Shown piece by piece: positions 38,994 through 48,299 of a DNA stretch of 64,000 nt; positions within the stretch are counted from its first letter, which is position 1; the number at the start of each line of letters is the position of its first letter. A model generated the notes under the pieces. It saw only the letters and a list, made by a program, of their open reading frames with translations, was not told the origin of the DNA and searched no databases. The stretch spans positions 45,912 to 109,911 of the forward strand of contig JAFKFV010000023.1 of assembly GCA_017307955.1 (NCBI GenBank). The letters run 5' to 3'. The stretch comes from Allobosea sp. (lineage in GTDB: Bacteria; Pseudomonadota; Alphaproteobacteria; Rhizobiales; Kaistiaceae). The translations under genes and the position numbers were made by a program.

Positions 38994-39013
38994 AGGGTAG
39001 GGGTATACCCTAT
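38992..39013. promoter_or_regulatory. Candidate DmeR operator covering the dmeR start codon
   Basis: Perfect 8-bp inverted repeat ATAGGGTA (38992-38999) and TACCCTAT (39006-39013), 6-bp spacer, containing GGGTATACCC. RcnR/DmeR operators are G-tract dyads with TA steps, which this resembles. Overlap with the ATG suggests autoregulation. Confidence 0.65.
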
Positions 39014-39080
39014 ATCGGCCGACAAGGGAAAGGCCGGGCGAGAGCACCCGGCCTTCGACGCGTCTTCGGGCGGCTGACGC

Positions 39081-40568
39081 CTATTCCAGCTGCACCGGCG
39101 GCTTGGCGCTGCCGCCGCGCAGGGGCCGCTCCTCCATCGCGAGCAGGAGCAGGAAGGCGAGGATGATGCAGATCGTCGCCGCGCCGAACACCTCGCGGAA
39201 GGCGCCGCCGAGCGAACGGCCGCTCGCCGCCGCATTGGCGATCAGCGATTCGACCGACGACCCTCCGGTGGCGCCGACGCCGGCGAGGAAGATCGCCCCG
39301 AAGGTCGCGACGAGGATGGCGCTGCCGAGCGCGCGCATGAAGTTCACCGTCGCGGTGGCCGTGCCCATGTGATGCGGCGCGACCGCGTTCTGTACCGCGA
39401 CCACCGTCACCGGGAAGAGCGTGCCGAGGCCGGCGCCGACGACCACCAGGAGCGCCTCGATCGCCAGCAGCGGTAGGCCGGCGGCGAACACCGTCATCGC
39501 GATCATGGCGAGGATCGAGACCGCGACGCCGATCAGCGGCGCCCGCTTGTAATGCACGGTCTTGGCCATGACCCGGCCCGAGGCCTGCGCGCCGGCGACG
39601 GTGCCGACGGAGAGGGGGATGAGGGCGAAGCCGGAGGCGGCGGCCGACATGCCGAGCGCCGACTGGAAGAACAGCGGCAGATAGATCGAGAGGCCGACCA
39701 TGGTGCCGATGCCGAAGAAGCCGGAAAGGGTCGCAGTCGCGATCACGCGGTCGGCCAGCACGGCGATCGGCAGGAACGGCTCCCTCGCGGCGATCATGCG
39801 CCAGCCGAACAGCACCCAGGCGACGATCGATCCTGCGAAGAGGCCGATGATCTCGGGCGCATCCCAGGGATAGACGACGCCGCCCCAGGACAGGGCGAGC
39901 AGCAGCAGCACGGCGGCGACGACGAGGAGCAGCGCGCCGGCATAGTCGAGCGCATGCGCGCGGTCGTGACGCGGGAGCTTCTTCAGCGCCGTATAGGTCA
40001 TCACGAGGGCGATCAGCCCGAGCGGCACGTTGATCCAGAAGATGGCCGGCCAGCCGACGGTCTGCGAGATCACGCCGCCGAGGATCGGCCCGGAAATGCT
40101 GGAGAGCGCGAAGACGACGCCGAAATAGCCCATATAGCGCGAGCGCTCCTTGGGCGAGACCGCGTCGGCGGTGATCGTCTGGGCGAGCGAGATCAGCCCG
40201 CCGCCGCCAAGGCCCTGCACGAAGCGGGCGATGATCAGCGCCAGCATGGTCGGCGCGAGGGCGCAGGCGACCGAGCCGATGATGAAGATGGCGATCGCCA
40301 CCATCAGCGTCGCGCGGCGGCCGTGAATATCGCTGATCTTTCCATAGAGCGGCGTCGCGGCGGTCGACGACAGGAGATAGGCCGTCACTACCCAGGAGAG
40401 GTTCTGCAGGTCGCCCAGATCGCGACCGATGGTCGGCAGCGCCGTCGCCACGATGGTCTGGTCGAGCGCCGCGAGGAACATCGCCAGCATGATGCCGATG
40501 ATGATCGTGCGCACGGTGGCATGATCGAGCGGCGCCGGCTCGGGGCGGGCGGAGACGGATGCGTCCAT
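39081..40568 (-). CDS. MFS multidrug transporter, DHA2 (EmrB/QacA) family
   Basis: 495 residues, about 14 membrane helices. DHA2 signature LDQTIVATALPTIGRDLG near 35 and motif A-like GKISDIHGRRATLM near 75; motif C GPILGGVISQ. Proton-driven drug export of unknown substrate. Starts 138 bp downstream of emrB with a hairpin in between, so it may have its own transcript. Confidence 0.93.
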   Translation of the reverse strand: MDASVSARPEPAPLDHATVRTIIIGIMLAMFLAALDQTIVATALPTIGRDLGDLQNLSWVVTAYLLSSTAATPLYGKISDIHGRRATLMVAIAIFIIGSVACALAPTMLALIIARFVQGLGGGGLISLAQTITADAVSPKERSRYMGYFGVVFALSSISGPILGGVISQTVGWPAIFWINVPLGLIALVMTYTALKKLPRHDRAHALDYAGALLLVVAAVLLLLALSWGGVVYPWDAPEIIGLFAGSIVAWVLFGWRMIAAREPFLPIAVLADRVIATATLSGFFGIGTMVGLSIYLPLFFQSALGMSAAASGFALIPLSVGTVAGAQASGRVMAKTVHYKRAPLIGVAVSILAMIAMTVFAAGLPLLAIEALLVVVGAGLGTLFPVTVVAVQNAVAPHHMGTATATVNFMRALGSAILVATFGAIFLAGVGATGGSSVESLIANAAASGRSLGGAFREVFGAATICIILAFLLLLAMEERPLRGGSAKPPVQLE

Positions 40569-40649
40569 GATGAAGGCCGAATCTTGGAAGGGAGCGGCCG
40601 ATGCCGCCCGTGGGAATGGTCTGTAAGGCCACCTGAAATTAGCGCGGCT

Positions 40650-40673
40650 GCCCCGTCATCTCAATGACGGGGC
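40650..40673. terminator. GC hairpin after emrB, candidate terminator
   Basis: Perfect 9-bp stem GCCCCGTCA / TGACGGGGC, loop TCTCAA, in the 137-bp gap between emrB and the next MFS gene. No T-run on the minus strand, so the role is tentative. Confidence 0.4.
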
Positions 40674-40705
40674 CATGCACTTTCTCCGGGGCGGCGAAAG
40701 GCGGC

Positions 40706-42277
40706 TCAATGCGCTCCTTCGGCAGCCGCGCCGCCGCCGCGCGGGGCCGGCTTTCTGGCGAGAGGGACCAGCAGCACGATCGCCGCGAAGATCAGCGCAA
40801 GGGCAAGGAAGACGTCCGAGAACGCCATGACCAGCGCCTCGCGCTTCACCGACTGGCCGAGCACCTGCAGCGCGCCGAGTTCGGCGTTGGAGCCGAGTGC
40901 CGAGAGGCCGCGCGACATGGCGGTGAGCCGCTCCACGGCCGCCTCGCGGCTCCAGGTGACCGATTCGTGCAGACGCTGGATATGCAGGTCCCAGCGGTCG
41001 TTGAGCAGCGTCGTGATCACCGCGAGGCCGACAGCGCCGCCGAGATTGCGCGTCAGGTTGAAGAGGCCCGACGCGTTCTTGATGCGCTCGGGCGGCAGCG
41101 TGCCCAGCGCGAGGATCGAGACCGGCAGCATCGAGGTCATCAGGGCGACGCCGCGCAGCGCCTGCGGGATGAAGAGTTCCGCGAAGGCCCAGTCCTTGGT
41201 GATCGGCACCAGTTCGAGGCAGGAGACCGCGAACAGCGACAGGCCGAACGCCATCATCATGCGCGGATCGACCCGCTGCGCGATGTTTCCGGCGATCGGC
41301 GCCGTGATCATCATGAAGATGCCGGTGACGAACATCGTCTCGCCGATCTGCAGCGAATCATAGCCGCGCACCCGGGCGAGATAGACCGGATAGAGATAGA
41401 CGAGCCCGTAGAGCCCGACGCCGAGCATGAAGGAGAACAGCGAGCCGGTCGCGAAATTGCGGTTGTTGAAGGCGCGGATATCGACGATCGGCTCCTTTGC
41501 CGTCAGCACGCGCCAGAAGAAGGCGATGCCGGCAACGACCGTGACAACCGAGAGGACGACGATCGTCTCGTCCTGGAACCAGTCATTGGTCGACCCTTCC
41601 TCGAGGACATATTCGAGGCTGCCGAGGAAGGCAGCGAGGGTCGCGAGGCCGAAATAATCGAAATGTTCCAGGAGCTTCAGGTTCGGCTTGTCCCAGTCGA
41701 CGCAGGTGAGCACGCCGATCGTGACCGCGATGCCCGGGAGCACGTTGACGAGGAACAGCCAGTGCCATGAGAAGAGGTTTGTGAGATAGCCGCCGACCGT
41801 CGGGCCGATGGTCGGCGCCAGCGTCGCGATCAGCCCGACGACCGCGGAGACCATGGCCTGACGGTGCTTCGGGAAGATGGTGAAGGCGGCCGCGAACACC
41901 GACGGGATCATGCCGCCGCCGATGAAGCCCTGCAGGCCGCGCCAGATGATCATCTCGGTGATCGTGCCCGCGGTCGAGCAGCCGATCGAGGTGATGGCGA
42001 AGCCGCCGGCGGCGATGGCGAAGAGATAGCGCGTCGAGAGCGCGCGGCCGAGGAATCCCGACAGCGGGATCATGACGATCTCCGCGATCAGATAGGCCGT
42101 CTGCACCCAGGAGACCTCTGACGAGCTGGCGGAAAGGCCCGCCTGGATTTCCGAGAGGGAGGACGAGACGATCTGGATGTCCAGGATCGCCATGAACATG
42201 CCGACGCACATGGCGACGAAGCCGACGATGCGGCGCGGCGTCATCACGGGCGGCTGGAAGGACGCTGGTCCGGCCAT
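40706..42277 (-). CDS. emrB: EmrB-type MFS efflux permease
   Basis: 523 residues, 14 helices. LDIQIVSSSLSEIQAGL near 33 (DHA2 motif D1), GFLGRALSTRYLFA (motif A), GPTVGGYLTN (motif C). Forms a tripartite pump with the EmrA-like adaptor encoded just upstream and an outer-membrane channel not seen here. Confidence 0.94.
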   Translation of the reverse strand: MAGPASFQPPVMTPRRIVGFVAMCVGMFMAILDIQIVSSSLSEIQAGLSASSSEVSWVQTAYLIAEIVMIPLSGFLGRALSTRYLFAIAAGGFAITSIGCSTAGTITEMIIWRGLQGFIGGGMIPSVFAAAFTIFPKHRQAMVSAVVGLIATLAPTIGPTVGGYLTNLFSWHWLFLVNVLPGIAVTIGVLTCVDWDKPNLKLLEHFDYFGLATLAAFLGSLEYVLEEGSTNDWFQDETIVVLSVVTVVAGIAFFWRVLTAKEPIVDIRAFNNRNFATGSLFSFMLGVGLYGLVYLYPVYLARVRGYDSLQIGETMFVTGIFMMITAPIAGNIAQRVDPRMMMAFGLSLFAVSCLELVPITKDWAFAELFIPQALRGVALMTSMLPVSILALGTLPPERIKNASGLFNLTRNLGGAVGLAVITTLLNDRWDLHIQRLHESVTWSREAAVERLTAMSRGLSALGSNAELGALQVLGQSVKREALVMAFSDVFLALALIFAAIVLLVPLARKPAPRGGGAAAEGAH

Positions 42278-42423
42278 GGACGAGACTCCGAATGGGCGTC
42301 GGCGGTCGTCGTGCGGCCTTTCCGGCGTCGATGGGACGGTTGAAGATTGCGAGAGAGGAGACCTCCGCCGGGGTAGGGGCCGCGCAGGTCTCCTCTCTCA
42401 TCCTCCCGAAGGAGGAAGCCGTG

Positions 42424-43728
42424 TCAGCCGGCGCTGCCGCCGGTGCGGCTGTCGACCTCGACCGTGACGGAGAGGCCGGGACGAAGGACGCCGCTTTCGA
42501 TCGCGCCGGCCGGCAGCTGGATGCGGACGGGGACGCGCTGCGTGATCTTGGTGAAGTTGCCGGTCGCGTTGTCGGGCGGCAGCAGGCTGAACACGGAGCC
42601 GGAGGCCGGCGCGATGCTCACGACCTTGCCGTCGAAGCTCTCGCCATCGGCCGCGTCGATGCTGACATGGGCGAGCGCGCCCGGCTTGATGCCGGCGAGC
42701 TGCGTCTCCTTGAAGTTGGCATCGACATAGACGTCGCTGAGCGGCACCAGCGCGAGGAGGCGCTGGCCGGCGGAGACATATTCTCCCTCCTCGACCGCGC
42801 GGTTGCCGACGACGCCGTCGAAGGGCGCGCGGATGACGGTACGCTCGAGATCGAGCTTCTTTTGCGCCAGCGCCGTGTTCGACTGGTCGATCGCCCGTTC
42901 GGCCTCGACGCGCTGGGCGCTGAGGACATCGACATTGGCTTCCGCCGAGGCCAACCCGGCATTGGCGGAATCGACGGCGGCGGCGGCCTTGTCGGATGCG
43001 GCCTGCGCCTGCTGCAGCGACTGCTGGCTGGCGAACTGGCTGGCATTGAGGCGCTTGGCGCGGTCGAGATCGGCGACCGCGAGCTCGCGGTCGGCCTCGG
43101 CCGAGGTGATCGCCGTCTTCGCCTGGTCGACCGCGGTCTTCGCGGCGGCGATCTGCTTGTCGATGCGCGCGATCGTCGCCTGCTGGGAGGCGATCTGGTC
43201 CATGGCGGCGGTGATCGCGACCTTCTGGTCGGCATCGTCGAGATAGACGAGCGGGTCGCCGGCCTTGACGGCGCTGTTGTCGGCGAAGGCGACCTTGGCC
43301 ACATAGCCGGAAATCCGCGGCGCCACGACGGCGGCGTCGGCGCCGACATAAGCGTCGTCGGTCGAGACCATGAAGCGGCCGGTCGTCCAATAATCGTGGC
43401 CGAAATAGCTGCCGGCGGCGATGGCGATGACCGCGACGGTGGCGAGGATGACGCGCTTGCGGCCGCCCTTGGACGGCGACTTGCCGGCGGGATCGGCCGG
43501 CTTCTCGGCGACCGGCGTCGCCGGGGCAGGGGCCTCGGTCGTGGTGGGAGCCGGCGAAGGCTTGGCGGGGGCTTCCGCGACCTTGGCCTCCGGCGCGGGA
43601 ACCTCGGTCACCCTCGCTTCGGTGGCCTTGGCCTCGCTGGCCTTGGCTTCGGCATTCTTGCGCAGAGCCGGCGCCGAATCGCTCGATCCGGTGTCGCCTG
43701 CGTCCTCGACGAGGGCGATCTTGGCCAT
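42424..43728 (-). CDS. emrA: HlyD/EmrA family membrane-fusion adaptor
   Basis: 434 residues. One N-terminal membrane helix (RVILATVAVIAIAAGSYFG, ~92-110), biotinyl-lipoyl halves (STDDAYVGADAAVVAPRISGYV and VIRAPFDGVVGNRAV) and a long coiled-coil hairpin between them (~155-275). The cytoplasmic tail before the helix is about 90 residues, Ala/Pro/Glu/Lys-rich with repeated EAKA/EAKV units, much longer than in E. coli EmrA. Transcribed from the twin-operator promoter. Confidence 0.92.
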   Translation of the reverse strand: MAKIALVEDAGDTGSSDSAPALRKNAEAKASEAKATEARVTEVPAPEAKVAEAPAKPSPAPTTTEAPAPATPVAEKPADPAGKSPSKGGRKRVILATVAVIAIAAGSYFGHDYWTTGRFMVSTDDAYVGADAAVVAPRISGYVAKVAFADNSAVKAGDPLVYLDDADQKVAITAAMDQIASQQATIARIDKQIAAAKTAVDQAKTAITSAEADRELAVADLDRAKRLNASQFASQQSLQQAQAASDKAAAAVDSANAGLASAEANVDVLSAQRVEAERAIDQSNTALAQKKLDLERTVIRAPFDGVVGNRAVEEGEYVSAGQRLLALVPLSDVYVDANFKETQLAGIKPGALAHVSIDAADGESFDGKVVSIAPASGSVFSLLPPDNATGNFTKITQRVPVRIQLPAGAIESGVLRPGLSVTVEVDSRTGGSAG

Positions 43729-43756
43729 GGGCCACTCCTGGAAAAAGGCTGCATTG

Positions 43757-43771
43757 ACCGAACGGTTCGGT
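43757..43771. promoter_or_regulatory. TetR operator copy 1 upstream of emrA
   Basis: Perfect odd palindrome ACCGAAC-G-GTTCGGT; two more bases each side also pair (TGA...TCA). 28 bp before the emrA start. Identical to the copy at 43819. Confidence 0.8.
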
Positions 43772-43818
43772 CATTTGCAGCTTGATTTAGCGCAGCCGGG
43801 GCACTAGATCAAGATCGA

Positions 43819-43833
43819 ACCGAACGGTTCGGT
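43819..43833. promoter_or_regulatory. TetR operator copy 2 in the emrA / tetR gap
   Basis: Second identical ACCGAAC-G-GTTCGGT, centre 62 bp from the first (about six helical turns, same DNA face). The remaining gap up to the tetR start (43834-44044) shows no other clear signal. Confidence 0.8.
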
Positions 43834-44044
43834 CAAAAAATGTTGCGACGCGATGTGCGGCCATGCTGCAGCGCGGCGGCGCCGGGTGGGTCCCAGTCGA
43901 TCCTCCCGGGCGGGCGAGCGGACGGCGCGTGCCGGTAACGGCATTTGGTAAGTCGAGGCGGCGTCTGCTATTTTCGAAGTCGCAACCCGAATCCGTTCAT
44001 TGCATGTCGAAAGCCGCCCGCGAGCGGCGAAGGGGATCAAAGAC

Positions 44045-44698
44045 GTGTCCACGATGGTTGCGGAAGCCGCGGTGGCCGAAGACGGCGCCCTCGGACAGGA
44101 TCCGCGCAAGCGTCGCCAGATCATGGACGGCGCCCGCGCCGTGTTCATGGAGAAGGGTTTCGACGCCGCGAGCATGAACGACATTGCCCGCCGGGCCGGT
44201 GTCTCGAAGGGGACGCTCTATGTCTATTTCGAGAACAAGGAGCGGCTCTTCGTCGAACTGATCTCGACCGAGAAGCGCGAAGAGCTGTTCAGCGTCATCC
44301 AGCTCGACCATGACAACCACGATGTCCGCGCGGTGCTCACCGATTGCGGCACCCGGCTCGTCGAGATCCTGACCCGGCCCTACTACGTCCAGGCGATGCG
44401 CACGGTGATGTCGATCGTCAACCGCATGCCCGAGATCGGCCAGGAATTCTACGGCCGTGGCCCGGCGCTCTGCGCCGACCAGATCGCCGCCTATCTCGCC
44501 TCGCAGGTCAAGGCGGGCGCGCTGGAGATCGAGGACTGCGAGCTGGCGGCGCTGCAGTTCATGGAGCTCGCGCAGACCGGCATCCTGCGTAAGCTGCTGT
44601 TCGGCATCGTCTCGACGCCGAGCGAGGTCGAGATCCGCGAACGCGTCGCCCGCGCCACCGGCTTTTTCATGAAGGTCTATGGGAAGGCTTCTGCCTGA
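44045..44698 (+). CDS. TetR/AcrR family regulator of the emrAB pump
   Basis: 217 residues from the GTG at 44045, preceded by AAGGGG; the ATG at 44054 is an alternative. HTH near 26-70 (MNDIARRAGVSKGTLYVYFENKERLF) and a TetR_C domain of the AefR type. Divergent from emrA with two identical palindromes in the gap, so it almost surely represses the pump until a drug binds. Confidence 0.92.
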   Translation: MSTMVAEAAVAEDGALGQDPRKRRQIMDGARAVFMEKGFDAASMNDIARRAGVSKGTLYVYFENKERLFVELISTEKREELFSVIQLDHDNHDVRAVLTDCGTRLVEILTRPYYVQAMRTVMSIVNRMPEIGQEFYGRGPALCADQIAAYLASQVKAGALEIEDCELAALQFMELAQTGILRKLLFGIVSTPSEVEIRERVARATGFFMKVYGKASA

Positions 44699-44716
44699 AG
44701 GCGGCCAGCTGGAATC

Positions 44717-44739
44717 GGGCCGCGGCTGGGGCGCGGCCC
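44717..44739. terminator. GC hairpin between tetR and the L,D-transpeptidase gene
   Basis: Perfect 8-bp stem GGGCCGCG / CGCGGCCC with 7-nt loop, in the 49-bp gap between convergent genes. Followed by TTCTCG rather than a T-run. Confidence 0.45.
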
Positions 44740-44747
44740 TTCTCGCG

Positions 44748-45365
44748 TCAGCGGACGACGACCTTGGTGCCGATCGGCGTGCGCTCGTAGAGGTCGGTGA
44801 CGTCGGCATTCACCATGCGGATGCAACCCGACGAGACATTGTAGCCGATGGTCCAAGGCTCGCTGGTGCCGTGGATGCGGTACATCGTGTCGCGACCGCG
44901 GTCATAAAGATACATCGCGCGCGCGCCGAGCGGGTTCTTCGGTCCGCCTTCCATGGATGCGGGCAGGATGCGGCCCTTCTTGCGCTCGCGGGCGCGCATC
45001 TCGGCCGGCGGCACCCAGGTCGGCCATTCCGCCTTGCGGCCCACTTTCACCTCGCCCTGCCAGCCAAAGCCTTCGCGGCCGACACCGACACCGTAGCGCA
45101 TGGCGCGGTTGTTGCCCTCGACGAGGTAGAGATACTTGTTCTGCGAATCGATGACGATCGTGCCGGGCGCCTCGCTGCCGCTGTAGCGGACGCGCTGGCG
45201 CTTGTATTTCATCGGCACCTGCGCGCCGGGCGTGGCCTCGACCGGCTGGACGTCGAAGCCGCCGGAAAAGAGCTTGCGGAAGAATCCTTCGGCATGCGCC
45301 TCGCCCGCCGTGAGCGCGATCGCGGCCGCGAGGATGGCGGCTCCCATGGTTTTCTTGGCTGTCAT
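44748..45365 (-). CDS. L,D-transpeptidase (YkuD)
   Basis: 205 residues with signal peptide (cleavage near AHA/EGF). YkuD catalytic block HGTSEPWTIGYNVSSGCIRM (near 174-193) holds His, Ser/Gly and nucleophile Cys. Cross-links peptidoglycan 3-3 or attaches lipoprotein. One of two adjacent paralogues on this strand. Confidence 0.94.
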   Translation of the reverse strand: MTAKKTMGAAILAAAIALTAGEAHAEGFFRKLFSGGFDVQPVEATPGAQVPMKYKRQRVRYSGSEAPGTIVIDSQNKYLYLVEGNNRAMRYGVGVGREGFGWQGEVKVGRKAEWPTWVPPAEMRARERKKGRILPASMEGGPKNPLGARAMYLYDRGRDTMYRIHGTSEPWTIGYNVSSGCIRMVNADVTDLYERTPIGTKVVVR

Positions 45366-45445
45366 CGGTCTCCTCTTGGCGTCGTTTTTATGAGGAAGGC
45401 GGCCGATCGTAACCGGCCGCCCCTAATTGCGCAAAAGCGCAGACT

Positions 45446-46168
45446 TCACATCACGATGACGCGCGTGCCGACGCCGACCCGTTCATAGAGATCGGTGACG
45501 TCCTCGTTGCGCATGCGGATGCAGCCGGACGAGACCGCCTTGCCGATCGACCACGGCTCGCTGGTGCCGTGGATGCGGTAGAGCGTCGAGCCGAGATACA
45601 TCGCGCGGGCGCCGAGCGGGTTGTCGGGGCCGCCGACCATGTGCACGGGAAGGCCGGGACGGCGCTTGCGCATCTCCGGCGGCGGCGTCCAGCCCGGCCA
45701 CTCGGCCTTGCGGGTGATGCGGTGCTCGCCGGCCCATTCGAAGCCGGGCTTGCCGACGCCGACGCCATAGCGGCGCGCCTGGCCGCCGGCCTCGACGAGG
45801 TAGAGATAGCGGGCATTGGTATCGATCACGATCGTGCCCGGCTTTTCGGAGCCGGTATAGGCGATGACCGTCGGCAGGAAGGCCGGATCGAACTGCCGGC
45901 TCGCCTTCTGGCCCTTCTGCGCCTGCTGGCGCTGCGGGACGGGGACGGGCGTGATCGAGGAGACGACGGTCGGCGCCGGCGCGCGGCGCATGACCTTGTC
46001 CGTCATGACGACCTTCTTCTTCTTCGGCACATATTGCAGCAGCCACGGCTCCGAGAGATCGGGGCTGAGCAGCACCGGCGGGCGCGGCACGTACCGGTCA
46101 TTGGCATGAGCGAGCGCCGGCAGCGCGGCGACCGCAACGGCGGCAATGGTCAGGGTCAGGCTTCGCAT
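45446..46168 (-). CDS. L,D-transpeptidase (YkuD), second copy
   Basis: 240 residues, signal peptide ending LAHA/ND. YkuD block HGTSEPWSIGKAVSSGCIRM near the C-terminus. Compared with its neighbour it has a ~60-residue basic/proline-rich linker (KKKKVVM, PVPVPQRQQAQKGQK) after the signal. 80 bp upstream of the first copy; probably a tandem duplication. Confidence 0.94.
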   Translation of the reverse strand: MRSLTLTIAAVAVAALPALAHANDRYVPRPPVLLSPDLSEPWLLQYVPKKKKVVMTDKVMRRAPAPTVVSSITPVPVPQRQQAQKGQKASRQFDPAFLPTVIAYTGSEKPGTIVIDTNARYLYLVEAGGQARRYGVGVGKPGFEWAGEHRITRKAEWPGWTPPPEMRKRRPGLPVHMVGGPDNPLGARAMYLGSTLYRIHGTSEPWSIGKAVSSGCIRMRNEDVTDLYERVGVGTRVIVM

Positions 46169-46379
46169 GGACGTACTCGATACAAGCGTCGGCGATGGGG
46201 TTCCGAGCCGGCGGCGAACCGGGCGGCTTCGCGGCAAGAATGCGGCGCGGCGGGCAAAGGAAGGGTGAACGGATGGTTTCCGTTCGTTCCATGGTTAGCG
46301 TTCGGTAAATGCGCCGCCGGCTTGCGGGGGTCTTATGCCGGCGCTAGAAATGCGAACAAAGCTGGAACGGGGGAGATCG

Positions 46380-47018
<639 letters not shown>

Positions 47019-47021
47019 GGC

Positions 47022-47177
47022 TCAGAAGCCGGGGCGGCGAGTCTGCTGCCGGGCGAAGCGGCGGTGGATCATCTCGACCTCGTAGAGATCGACGGCCTTG
47101 TTGAGCGCCTCGGTCTCGGCGTCGTAATGCGCGAGTTCGCGCAGGCCCTGGCGAAGCTTCTTGAGAGGCTGGAACAT
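47022..47177 (-). CDS. DUF3563-like small protein
   Basis: 51 residues, MFQPLKKLRQGL... EVEMIHRRFARQQTRR. The opening and the acidic-basic helical pattern resemble DUF3563, small cytoplasmic proteins of unknown role. GAAAGGAGATGCC precedes ATG 47177. A sigma-70 like promoter lies at 47223-47250. Convergent with tag (3 bp apart). Confidence 0.7.
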   Translation of the reverse strand: MFQPLKKLRQGLRELAHYDAETEALNKAVDLYEVEMIHRRFARQQTRRPGF

Positions 47178-47222
47178 GGCATCTCCTTTCGATCGGCGGG
47201 CTGGAAGGCTCGCCTCGACCAA

Positions 47223-47269
47223 AGGATAAGATCGCGCTGCCGCGATGCAACAGGCTCATATTGCATCGC
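47223..47269 (-). promoter_or_regulatory. Promoter and dyad upstream of the DUF3563-like gene
   Basis: On the minus strand TTGCAT (47250-47245), 16-bp spacer, TATCCT (47228-47223). The -35 box is part of a perfect 9-bp inverted repeat GCGATGCAA / TTGCATCGC (47242-47250, 47261-47269), which may be an operator or the hisG terminator. Confidence 0.5.
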
Positions 47270-47303
47270 AGCAATGCGGAGACGGCATGCGTGCCGCCGC
47301 ATT

Positions 47304-48299
47304 TCAGCCCGTATAGGCGTCGAGCCGTCCGAGGAGATGGGCGGTCAGCGGGCTGGTCGCGGAGAAGAGCATGTCGAGCCGAGAGACCGTCACCGTGCGG
47401 GCGCCGGCGCCGGTGCGCAGCCATTCGGCGCACTGATAGACCTTTCCGGCCGGGCAGTGCAGCGTCAGCGGACCCTTGCCGGTGCCGAACGGCGTCGTCG
47501 CGCCGAAGCGGTCGGCGGCGACCAGCGCCGCGCCTTCGGCATCGGAGACGTCGGCGCGCACTTCGCGCAGCGAGCGGCCCGCGGCCTCGGCCTCGATGCG
47601 GTCGAGGATGGTGCGCAGCGCGCCGCGCGCGGCGCCGCTCCAGTTGGCCGGCAGCGAGGCGACGAGATGGGCTTCCGAGCGCAGGATGACGCCATCGGTG
47701 AGAACCTTGAGCGCATTGGCCGAGAGCGTCGATCCGGTCGTCGTGATGTCGACGATGAGATCGGCCGCGCCGGAAGCGGGCGCGCCTTCGGTGGCGCCGA
47801 GGCTCTCGACGATCCGGTAGTCGGCGATGCCGTGCTCATGGAAGAAGCGGCGCGTCAGGTTGACATACTTCGTCGCGACCGTGAGCCAGCGGCCGTGCCG
47901 CGGCCGGAAATCGGCGGCGACATCGTCGAGATCGGCCATGGTGGCGACGTCGATCCAGCCCTCCGGCACCGCGACCACGACATCGGCATGGCCGAAGCCG
48001 AGCGGCAGCACGAGTTCGAGCCGCTGGCCGAAATCGGTCACTTCTTCCTCGACGAGGTCGCGGCCCGTGACGCCGAGATGCACCGTGCCGGCGGCGAGTT
48101 CGCGCGTGATCTCGGAGGCCGAGAGATAGGCGATCTCGACATCGGGCAGACCGGCGATGCGGCCGCGATAGGAACGCTCGCTGCCCGATTGCGTCACCGG
48201 CAGGCCGGCGCGCGCGAAGAAGGCATTGGCGTTTTCCTGCAGCCGACCCTTGGAGGGAACGGCGAGGATGAGCGGAGCGTCGAGCGGGGCGTCGGTCAT
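47304..48299 (-). CDS. hisG: ATP phosphoribosyltransferase HisG
   Basis: 331 residues. First step of histidine synthesis (PRPP + ATP). LAVPSKGRLQENANAFF near 12, DVEIAYLSASEI, and the PRPP loop DITTTGSTLSANALKVL near 185. The form has the catalytic core of HisG-short with a C-terminal addition seen in Hyphomicrobiales and works with HisZ, encoded immediately upstream. ATG shares one base with the hisZ stop (TGATG). Confidence 0.95.
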   Translation of the reverse strand: MTDAPLDAPLILAVPSKGRLQENANAFFARAGLPVTQSGSERSYRGRIAGLPDVEIAYLSASEITRELAAGTVHLGVTGRDLVEEEVTDFGQRLELVLPLGFGHADVVVAVPEGWIDVATMADLDDVAADFRPRHGRWLTVATKYVNLTRRFFHEHGIADYRIVESLGATEGAPASGAADLIVDITTTGSTLSANALKVLTDGVILRSEAHLVASLPANWSGAARGALRTILDRIEAEAAGRSLREVRADVSDAEGAALVAADRFGATTPFGTGKGPLTLHCPAGKVYQCAEWLRTGAGARTVTVSRLDMLFSATSPLTAHLLGRLDAYTG

